45,799 nt of DNA from the NCBI RefSeq assembly GCF_010692555.1, contig NZ_JAAHHG010000035.1, forward strand, positions 1 through 45,799, in the 5' to 3' direction. Numbering within the stretch: position 1 is the stretch's first letter; each line of letters starts with the position of its first letter. Positions 27,405 through 34,154 of the stretch are shown piece by piece. This DNA comes from Okeania sp. SIO3B5 (GTDB taxonomy: Bacteria; Cyanobacteriota; Cyanobacteriia; Cyanobacteriales; Microcoleaceae). The position numbers and the translations under genes are program-made. The notes under the pieces are model-generated. The model was not told the origin of the DNA, did no database searches, and worked only from the letters and a program-made list of their open reading frames with translations.

Positions 27405-27678
27405 ATCAGGAGTGGCGGTAATACGCACCTGATAACAGTACATAGAAAACAACATAGAGTATGGGGTTCAATTCAGAAGTTCTAGTCAGCCCGTGAAAAG
27501 GTAAAACTCTTGAGGGTCCTAGATGAGTACAGAATTGTTCAGTACAAAAAGGCGGTGGGTCCCATCGTCTCTGTCTGCGGAGGGTTAAGTGGTTGCACTC
27601 CCTGTGAAACAGAAAGCCCGCATCCGTGAGGTGGGGAAGCCTACATCATAATCTTTGATTTGATGTAGGAGAACGTCA
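27405..27678 (+). ncRNA. Putative omega/reRNA of an IS605-type element
   Basis: The region from the candidate promoter to the right end has no tnpB frame. It contains GGTGGGTCCCATCG, CTGCGGAGGGTT, GGTTGCACTCCCTGTGAAAC, GCCCGCATCCGTGAGGTGGG and the terminal hairpin. In TnpB systems such a transcript runs past the right end, so the flanking host sequence (from 27679, CGTCATAGTTGTTG) would be the guide and TCCA the target-adjacent motif. The start is approximate. Confidence 0.5.
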
Positions 27679-28484
27679 CGTCATAGTTGTTGTACCCTTC
27701 AATGTGAAACTCTCCTCTAGATCGGTTAACCATAAATATTGGGAACTATTCCAATAACCACATCCCTCTTCAGAGCAGACAAAACTAGAATTTTCCGCGA
27801 TCGCCTGACCATTTAGCATTAGATTATCTACCACAACACTATTACCTTGCTTACGAGCTGTTGTGCGGATAAATAGATCGTTAAAAGTATCTGTAATACC
27901 ATATTCCAAAGTTTTTCCACCAATTTCGTAGGTTAGTGTACTGTCGTCGAATGTCAGAGTGAAATCTTCTCCTTGTCCGCTTACCCAATCAAATCTACGG
28001 TACTCAGTGGGAACTATTTGATGGCCATTTTCATTATCGTAATGAATATTAAATTCATGTTCTGCTGCTCCTGATAGGTCTCCAATTCGCCCTTCTGCGG
28101 CAACATCTATTGTCGCATCTAGTTCATTAAAAGCTTCTTCGCCATTGATAACACCTCCCAGAGTAAAAGCATTTGCTGAAACTGGCGCTCCTAAAAATCC
28201 TATTGTTAATGCTGCTAATGCTAAAAATGATTTGCACTTATTCATCTGCTTTGCTTCTCAAGTTTGTTGTTTCAATTCCAATCTAAGCTACCGAGAAGTC
28301 GATCTGCCACTACAATAGTAACAATTTACACAATCTTTAAGGTAAGTTAGGAGCTTAAGTATTAATAGGTAGAAGTCATAATTATCAAAGAATAAGTGTA
28401 TCTGTAAATATATGTAGTACTGGGTAATAATAATTCAATTCATGTATCAGTATTTACTCCTAATTCTCTGTATAGCAGGAGAAA

Positions 28485-28582
28485 GAAGGAAGAGGGAAGA
28501 AGAAAGAAGAAAGAAGGAAGAGGGAAGAGGGAAGAAGGAAGAGGGAAGAGGAAGGAAGGAAGAAGGAAGAAGGAAAAGTATT
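28485..28582. repeat. Purine-rich tract (GAAGAAG/GGAAGAG heptamers)
   Basis: About 100 bases of almost uninterrupted purines on the plus strand, made of imperfect 7-mers. Together with 28246-28484 (no gene) and 28588-29157 (MITEs) it fills the gap between the PEP-CTERM and YcaO genes. Confidence 0.75.
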
Positions 28583-28664
28583 ACGTTGCCATTGTTGATT
28601 TTATTTTGAGAGTCGCAATATTAGGTGTCCCTGGACTCTGCCAATGCTCCATAAATTACCCTTG

Positions 28665-29115
28665 TAGTGGACTGACACACCTTAAATGGTGTATTAGATT
28701 AAATTCAAAAGTCAAAAGTCAAAAGTCAAAAGTAAGAATTTTCAAGTTAAAAGCTAATGCACAGTTTTAGCTGTGTCAGTCTACTGGACTGTTTCATCTT
28801 AAATGTTGCATTAGAAAATGGGGTGATGGGGGGATAGGGTGATGGGGGGATGGGGTGACGAAAAAAGCTAATGCACTATTTAGGGTTTGCTGATTAAATC
28901 TCAAATAATTACCAGATAAAGGTAAGTGCTTTTTTAGGTATTGAAAAAGTACATGGTTTTCAGCTTTTCATGCTCATGCATGGAGCGCATTTTTAGCGCA
29001 TAGTTGGGAAAAAATTCTCCCCTACTCCCCTCCTGGGAGGGGTTAGGGGTGGGTCCCCTACTCCTTAAAAAAGACTTTTTCAGCAAACCCTATTTAAGGT
29101 GTGTCAGTCTAGTAG
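28665..29115. mobile_element. Two adjoining MITEs with GGACTGACACA ends, one hosting a family-1 MITE
   Basis: TAGTGGACTGACACA at 28665-28679 faces TGTGTCAGTCTACT at 28772-28785, with subterminal GTGTATTAG/CTAATGCAC; the interior holds AAAAGTC heptamers (about 28709-28735). A second unit starts at about 28780 (TCTACTGGACTG) and ends with GGTGTGTCAGTCTAGTAG at about 29116, split by the family-1 MITE at 28882-29091. Non-coding. Confidence 0.6.
28882..29091 (+). mobile_element. Family-1 MITE, short form, with ATTT target duplication
   Basis: Ends AGGGTTTGCTGA (28882) and TCAGCAAACCCT (ending 29091), with ATTT on both sides (28878-28881 and 29092-29095). Removing it and one ATTT restores the subterminal region of the surrounding MITE (compare CACACCTTAAAT near 28676-28687 in inverse). 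One GC-rich mini-palindrome at about 29026-29055. Confidence 0.88.
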
Positions 29116-29157
29116 AATAAAATTATTTTGGCAAGAAAATTTGACAAATTGACAAAT

Positions 29158-31464
29158 ATGCTCAATCAACCTGATTTTAATCCCGCTTACTTAGTTGAAG
29201 CCCTAGAACCAGATACCGTATTTTTCATATCTGAAAGAGAATCTGTATGTTTACAAGATCCTCTTTATTATCGTTTAGTTCAGTTAATTGATGGTGAACG
29301 TAATGTTGATGAAATTATCGATATTTTGCAATTAGAAATTCTACAAGACCAAGAATTAATACAAGACAATCCTAATTTTTTCCAAGAGATTCTGAATTTT
29401 AGTATTAAAATCCAACAAGCTCTATTTCAATTACACAAACAAGGATATCTATTAGAAAAGAATGATTTATTACCGTCTAACTTAGCTATTCTTTGTCATC
29501 ATCTTCAGATTTCTCATTCCCAAGCTAGTCATCAATTACAATCGACTAAAGTTACTGTCAAAACATTAGGTTCAGCCACAGATGAAGATTTTATTTCCCT
29601 GTTAAAATCTTTTCAGATTCAAGTAGCTGAATCAGGAGATTTAACGATTATTCTAACTGACGATTATCTCCACCCTAATTTAGCTGAATTTAATCAACAA
29701 GCTTTAGCCTCTCAAACTCCTTGGATGTTAATCAAACCATTAGGAACTATTTCTTGGATAGGACCTTTATTTCAACCTAATCAAACAGGATGTTGGGATT
29801 GTTTTGCTCAACGTTGGCGAGATAATCGACCGATTGAAGAGTTTATTAATAGAAAGAAAGAAAAAGCAAAACTTTTAACTTCTCCCCTTGGTTTTTCTCA
29901 GGCAACAATCCAAACAACTTTAAATATAGCTGCAACAGAAATTTTTAAATGGATTATCCAAAAAGGCAATCCTAGATTAGCAGGAAATCTGATTACTTAT
30001 GACCATCTAACTCTACAAACTCAAAACCACATTTTAGTTAAACGTCCTCAATGTCATAGCTGCGGAAATGTATTTAATAAACAACCTTTACCTGTAGTTT
30101 TAGGACATCGAAAAAAAGCCTTTACTGCCGATGGCGGACATCGTTTTTGTTCTCCCGAAGAAACTTTGAGGAGATATCAACATCATATTAGTCCGATTAC
30201 AGGTGTTGTGCGAGAATTAGCAAAAATTCCCAGTCAAGGATTACTTCATACTTATGTAGCAAGACATCATTTTCGTAATGTTTTCAACAATTTAGATAGC
30301 TTACGGCAAAATATGGGTGGCAGAAGTGCGGGGAAAGGGAGAACTGATAGTCAGGCAAGAGCAAGTGGTTTTTGTGAGGCGATCGAACGTTATTCTGGGG
30401 TGTTTCAAGGAGATGAAATTAGGGAGCAAGGGAGTTATGAAAAATTGGGAGAAAAAGCTATTCATCCGAATCGGTGCATGATTTTTAGTGAGCAACAATA
30501 TCAAAATCGAAAAGAGTGGAATGTTGAGTGTAAAGGGTGGTTTCAAAAAGTACCGGAACCCTTTGATGAAACGAGGGTAATTGATTGGACTCCTGTATGG
30601 TCTTTAACCGCTCAGGAATTTAAATATTTACCTACTGCTTATTGTTACTATGGTTATCCTGAATCTGATTCTTCTGATTTATTAGATTGTTGGGGTGATT
30701 CTAATGGTTGTGCGGCGGGAAATACGATAGAGGAGGCAATTTTACAAGGGTTTATGGAGTTGGTAGAAAGAGATTGTGTGGCTTTATGGTGGTACAATCG
30801 TTTATCAAAACCTCAAGTGGATTTAGACAGTTTTGAACAGCCTTATTTCCAGCAGTTAAAACAATATTATGAAAGTCTGAATCGGGATTTATGGGTGTTA
30901 GATATTACGAGTGATTTGAATATTCCTTGTTTTGCTGCTATTAGTTCGAGAAAGGATAGAGAGGTAGAAGATATTGTGTTGGGATATGGGGCGCATTTTG
31001 ACCCGGAAATCGCTATTAGTCGGGCGTTAACTGAGGCGAATCAAATATTACCTAATGTAGTATCTTTTCAGGATGATGGCACAACTAATTATCCTCCTTC
31101 TGCTGATGTATTAGCACTTAAATGGTGGCAAACTGCAACTTTAATTAATCAACCTTATCTGGTTCCTAATAATGAAGTTATGTCGAAAAAAAGTAGTGAT
31201 TATTTTCAATTAGCTAGTGACGATCTATTAGAGGATGTTAAATTGTGTCAGGAAATTGTGGAGAAAAATGATATGGAATTATTAGTATTAGACCAGACTC
31301 GTAGTGATGTTGGGTTGAGGGTAGCTAAGGTAATTGTTCCAGGAATGCGTCATATGTGGAAGAGATTAGGGTTAGGAAGATTGTATGATGTTCCGGTGAA
31401 AATGGGATGCTTGAAAGAGTCTTTAAAGGAAGAGGAATTAAATCCTTTTCCTATGTGGATGTAA
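29158..31464 (+). CDS. E1-like/YcaO fusion cyclodehydratase (TOMM/RiPP type)
   Basis: A 768-residue fusion. Residues about 1-90 resemble a precursor-peptide-recognition winged helix (YRLVQLIDGERNVDEIIDIL). About 100-330 is an E1/ThiF-like region with zinc pairs CWDC (about 213) and CHSC (about 300). From about 335 comes the YcaO ATP-dependent cyclodehydratase domain: QARASGFCEAIERYSG (about 398) and GNTIEEAILQGFMELVERD (about 516), with a C-terminal NPFPMWM like the proline-rich tails of azoline-forming YcaO proteins. The predicted reaction converts Cys/Ser/Thr of a ribosomal peptide to (ox)azolines. No precursor peptide, protease or dehydrogenase gene was seen nearby. ATG 29158 was chosen; a TTG at 29128 would add ten residues. 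No clear ribosome site; a MITE ends about 40 bp upstream. Confidence 0.85.
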   Translation: MLNQPDFNPAYLVEALEPDTVFFISERESVCLQDPLYYRLVQLIDGERNVDEIIDILQLEILQDQELIQDNPNFFQEILNFSIKIQQALFQLHKQGYLLEKNDLLPSNLAILCHHLQISHSQASHQLQSTKVTVKTLGSATDEDFISLLKSFQIQVAESGDLTIILTDDYLHPNLAEFNQQALASQTPWMLIKPLGTISWIGPLFQPNQTGCWDCFAQRWRDNRPIEEFINRKKEKAKLLTSPLGFSQATIQTTLNIAATEIFKWIIQKGNPRLAGNLITYDHLTLQTQNHILVKRPQCHSCGNVFNKQPLPVVLGHRKKAFTADGGHRFCSPEETLRRYQHHISPITGVVRELAKIPSQGLLHTYVARHHFRNVFNNLDSLRQNMGGRSAGKGRTDSQARASGFCEAIERYSGVFQGDEIREQGSYEKLGEKAIHPNRCMIFSEQQYQNRKEWNVECKGWFQKVPEPFDETRVIDWTPVWSLTAQEFKYLPTAYCYYGYPESDSSDLLDCWGDSNGCAAGNTIEEAILQGFMELVERDCVALWWYNRLSKPQVDLDSFEQPYFQQLKQYYESLNRDLWVLDITSDLNIPCFAAISSRKDREVEDIVLGYGAHFDPEIAISRALTEANQILPNVVSFQDDGTTNYPPSADVLALKWWQTATLINQPYLVPNNEVMSKKSSDYFQLASDDLLEDVKLCQEIVEKNDMELLVLDQTRSDVGLRVAKVIVPGMRHMWKRLGLGRLYDVPVKMGCLKESLKEEELNPFPMWM

Positions 31465-31703
31465 ATTTTTAGTCAAACTTAAGCACAAATGACTTAGCTC
31501 AACGCTTATATAGCAGCAGTTGGCGTTGCTGAATCAAGGTATGAAAAGAAAAACTGAAGAATTTCAAATATTTGTCATTCAATAGTTTAGCAATCGTCAA
31601 AAAATACAAATCATACCCAAAATCAGCAACACCTACCAGTCTGGGTTTTGGGAGAGCAATTGTCAGTTATTTAAGCTCACTAACAATTTTTTGTCAAATT
31701 TCT

Positions 31704-32585
31704 TCAAGGTTGCTTACGGTCAAAATAACAGTTTGTGCGACTAACAGTGTAATTTTGTTCTTTTAGCCTTGATTCATTTTTATTTATTATAATATTAGGT
31801 ATAGTAACTTGCGAATCACGTATATCAGGATGTCTAATTGTAACTGAAACACGATCATTTTTTTCCATCTCAAGTGTGATTCGTCCATCACTATCAATTC
31901 CTTTACCTAGAACATTAATTGAATTTCCAGTTCTCATAGATGTTGCCGTAACTGCTGCTGCTTCTATCGGTTTAGTCAAATTTCCCTGGCTTTTCCAGCT
32001 ACAAAATAAATTTACTGTCACTAAAGAATTTTCTTCTTCTGGATTTGTTGGTTCTAGTTTATCTGGAAAAGTGATTAATCCTTTTCCAACTAGATGAAAT
32101 GCAAAACCTATCAACCCCAATATTATCGCCATCAACAAAAAAGTCAAGACAGGATGTTGCTTTGGATAGTCTGCAATTGACTTTTTCCAATCATCATTAT
32201 CATCATTAGGAGGATGAGAATTCATAGGTAATTTCTCCTCAGAATCTAATTCAATAATTGATTTTTGATTACACTCTTCATGTAAAAACGACTCTAAATT
32301 TTCAGCAATACCTCTTAATCTATTTACTTGCTCATCACTAATTTTAGAAGATTTTTCTAGTTCAATGTTTATTTCTCTTAGCTGCTTAAAAGCAACTGAG
32401 TCTATAGTATTCGTGAACCCCAAATCCTCTATTTTTTTCAAAAGTAATTCTATGACCAGTAAAGTACTATAAGTATCACTATTACCAGTATTATTATCAC
32501 GTAAAGATTGATTTTTTGTTATGTTTTTAATGAAATGAACTGATGAACCTAAGTATATATAATCTTCAATCGCTCTTTCTTTCAT
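31704..32585 (-). CDS. Hypothetical single-pass membrane protein
   Basis: A 293-residue protein with a good AGAGGAAG ribosome site before ATG. The N-terminal about 140 residues are helical and charged, probably cytoplasmic. One membrane segment lies at about 145-167 (LTFLLMAIILGLIGFAFHLVG). The C-terminal part (about 185-285) looks beta-rich, with SLVTVNLFCSW, GRITLEMEKNDRVSVTIRHP and DSQVTIPNI, perhaps an immunoglobulin-like or carboxypeptidase-regulatory-like fold outside the membrane. Family not recognised. Convergent with the YcaO gene. Confidence 0.7.
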   Translation of the reverse strand: MKERAIEDYIYLGSSVHFIKNITKNQSLRDNNTGNSDTYSTLLVIELLLKKIEDLGFTNTIDSVAFKQLREINIELEKSSKISDEQVNRLRGIAENLESFLHEECNQKSIIELDSEEKLPMNSHPPNDDNDDWKKSIADYPKQHPVLTFLLMAIILGLIGFAFHLVGKGLITFPDKLEPTNPEEENSLVTVNLFCSWKSQGNLTKPIEAAAVTATSMRTGNSINVLGKGIDSDGRITLEMEKNDRVSVTIRHPDIRDSQVTIPNIIINKNESRLKEQNYTVSRTNCYFDRKQP

Positions 32586-32693
32586 TACTTCCTCTCTTTT
32601 TTTACAAAGAGCCTGTAGCCCACAAAATCTTAAATAAATATTAAAAATTTATTGGACTGTAAATATGCCAGAGTTTACTGCTATATTAGTTAG

Positions 32694-32718
32694 TGTACTC
32701 TAAAATTTTTAGAGTACA
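32694..32718. promoter_or_regulatory. Perfect 25-bp palindrome, candidate operator
   Basis: TGTACTCTAAAA and TTTTAGAGTACA flank a single central T, giving 12-bp perfect arms. It lies just upstream of a short frame and about 240 bp before a strong terminator. It could be a repressor site or an RNA hairpin; there is no trailing U run on either side that would make it a classical terminator. Confidence 0.45.
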
Positions 32719-32728
32719 AGAACTGTAC

Positions 32729-32887
32729 ATGAATAACCGCAGTATCCAATCAGCCTATGACAATTGTGTTATTAGGTGGATTGATCTTTTTGGTACTGAT
32801 ACTTGTGTTTCTTACGGAAGAACTAACTTTAAACTGGAAAGCTGGGTCTTCGTTAAACTTCAAGATAGGTCCAAAGGATCGGGCTGA
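32729..32887 (+). CDS. Doubtful small ORF or small-RNA region
   Basis: A 52-codon frame, MNNRSIQSAYDNCVIRWIDL onward, without a ribosome site and with unremarkable composition. What favours transcription is position: a 25-bp palindrome at 32694-32718 before it and a rho-independent terminator at 32955-32988 after it, with no other plus-strand gene between. It may be a small protein, a gene relic or a non-coding RNA. Confidence 0.25.
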   Translation: MNNRSIQSAYDNCVIRWIDLFGTDTCVSYGRTNFKLESWVFVKLQDRSKGSG

Positions 32888-32954
32888 TTGTAAACAACAA
32901 CGAATTAGACTACCTAATAACAAATAAATAGCCTTGAGTTCGTTTCCGAATATT

Positions 32955-32988
32955 GCCCCGTACTTTTTTAAGTTCGGGGCGCTTTTAA
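32955..32988 (+). terminator. Rho-independent terminator
   Basis: GCCCCG (32955-32960) pairs with CGGGGC (32975-32980), and inside it ACTT pairs with AAGT across a one-base mismatch. The stem is followed by GCTTTTAATTT. The strongest terminator in the window, on the plus strand where no confident gene precedes it. Confidence 0.75.
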
Positions 32989-33134
32989 TTTAGGTAGGCT
33001 TCTATATTTCAGTTTTATGAGAAAAAATAAATAATGTTCGCGAGGTTTATTGTCTTAATTGTCTTAAGCACTTCCTCAAACCTTGGACATTCCGCGGAGA
33101 AAGAACAAAAGTTATTGCTGCTCTTCTAACTAGC

Positions 33135-33180
33135 TAGATTTATACACTTAGTTTGAGTCTAACTCCGTGTGTATAATCTA
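33135..33180. repeat. Hairpin-forming inverted repeat
   Basis: TAGATTTATACAC at 33135-33147 faces GTGTGTATAATCTA ending at 33180. The stem is nearly complete (one bulge) with a loop of about 19 bases. No gene in 32989-33347 explains it. Confidence 0.5.
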
Positions 33181-33347
33181 CGTTGTTCACTGAAAAAAGG
33201 GTGACTCAACGTAATATATATTTTCAAAATTTGTGAAAAATTTTCAAAGTAGATAAAAATCATGAAACTTTTACCTAATATCTGGTATTTTCTGTTCCAA
33301 AAAGCTCTAATACTTGATACTTCATTAAGTCAAAAACTGCGACTTTT

Positions 33348-33593
33348 TCAGAGATTTTTTGTTAAATAATATAGTAGAGAATATCCCACGAAAAATATCA
33401 CAGGAAATGCTATCATCAGAATCACTAAACCTAAAGGTACTCCAGAAAATATGATATAGACGAGAATTGCAGTATAAGGAACTAATAAACCTATTCCGGC
33501 AAGAGTTAATTTTTTTGGAGTCCATTTAATATCTTTTTTTAGAGGCTTTTGAAGCATTTTTGCATCTTTACCTTTTAAAATCTTTCTTCCCAT
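33348..33593 (-). CDS. Small two-pass membrane protein
   Basis: An 81-residue protein with a TAAGGAGT ribosome site at good distance from ATG. The basic N-terminus (MGRKILKGKDAKMLQKPLKK) is followed by membrane segments at about 29-49 and 53-77, ending YYLTKNL. Small proteins of this form are common and uncharacterised in cyanobacteria; function unknown. A second frame over the same bases is a shadow. Confidence 0.75.
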   Translation of the reverse strand: MGRKILKGKDAKMLQKPLKKDIKWTPKKLTLAGIGLLVPYTAILVYIIFSGVPLGLVILMIAFPVIFFVGYSLLYYLTKNL

Positions 33594-33654
33594 AAACTAC
33601 TCCTTATATTAAAAATGACGATACTTTTCAATGTAATTTAGTTTGATTTTAACT

Positions 33655-34122
33655 AGGGTTTGCTGATTAACTATCAAAGCATTGACTGATATTGGTTGTA
33701 GCCTTATGATACCAATTTGATAAATGTTTACTACAAATAGCTAGGCTATTTCTTAGAAGTCATAATTCTGAATTTTGAATTCGTATGGGAATAGCTTCAA
33801 TACCAGTTTTTAGGTCGTAAATTCTCTTTTGTCTCAAAGGGACATTTCCGGCAAAATCTTTTTATTACACTTATTATTCGTAACATTCTTTTTTCACGCT
33901 TGGTATGAGATTCCCAAAAAGTACGCTTGTTTTAGTCTAAAACGTTCAAAAAAGAGCGCATTTTGGGCAAATCTAGGACAGAAAAATTGAGGGACAATTC
34001 TTACTTCTACCTCCTCACTCATTCCCATTTCTCCTGTCTTCCCCTCCTGGGAGGGGCGAGGGGTGGGTTGTCTCCTGTCTCCTACCTCCTACCCCTACTA
34101 AAAGACTTTTTCAGCAAACCCT
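33655..34122 (+). mobile_element. Family-1 MITE with AACT target duplication and nested element
   Basis: Ends AGGGTTTGCTGA (33655) and TCAGCAAACCCT (ending 34122), flanked by AACT at 33651-33654 and 34123-34126. It contains a second-family MITE at 33709-33906, after which the family sequence resumes with AAGTACGCTTGTTTTAGTCT. A GC-rich mini-palindrome lies at about 34040-34068. Confidence 0.88.
33709..33906. mobile_element. MITE of the ATACCAATTTGA family nested in a family-1 MITE
   Basis: Left ATACCAATTTGATAAATGTT; right TTATTATTCGTAACATTCTT followed by GCTTGGTAT. These are the ends of the element at 6924-7122 in inverse orientation. Part of the interior (near 33805-33830) resembles family-1 sequence, so the nesting is complex and internal limits are uncertain. 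Confidence 0.6.
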
Positions 34123-34154
34123 AACTATTCTACAAAACTGAAGCAAGTTAAATT

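Larger units (their letters stand above)
27147..27678 (+). mobile_element. Non-autonomous IS200/IS605-type element inserted in a PEP-CTERM gene
   Basis: A 532-bp insertion with no target duplication, placed directly after TCCA (27143-27146), as expected for single-strand IS200/IS605 transposition. The left end (ACTTTGATGTCGGCAAGGGG, then CCCGTTA...TAACGGG) folds into an imperfect hairpin and matches the left end of the tnpB element at 8659. The right end carries a perfect CTACATCA/TGATGTAG hairpin (27639-27666) after CCTGTGAAACAGAAAGCCCG, typical of tnpB-associated right ends. No tnpA or tnpB is present, so it would need proteins in trans (a PATE-like element). Confidence 0.8.
26940..28245 (-). 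pseudogene. PEP-CTERM sorted exoprotein, split by a transposable element
   Basis: The 5' piece (27679-28245) encodes a signal peptide (MNKCKSFLALAALTIGFLGA, cleavage near SANA) and a beta-rich secreted body ending KGTTTMT. The 3' piece (26940-27146) encodes WTGDAKDLKDK...SQLAFQVKLGD and a PEP-CTERM tail: VPEP, a hydrophobic stretch, then LRRQQKG. Removing 27147-27678 joins ACG directly to TGG in frame, restoring TTTMTWTGD and a protein of about 257 residues. The PEP-CTERM tail directs export and sorting by exosortase to the cell surface. As it stands, translation stops at a TGA (27676-27678) within the insertion, giving 189 residues without the sorting signal. Confidence 0.85.

Noticed and set aside
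29158-31464. Cyanobactin gene cluster
   Set aside because: Only the cyclodehydratase-like gene is present; no precursor, PatA/PatG-type proteases or oxidase were found nearby.
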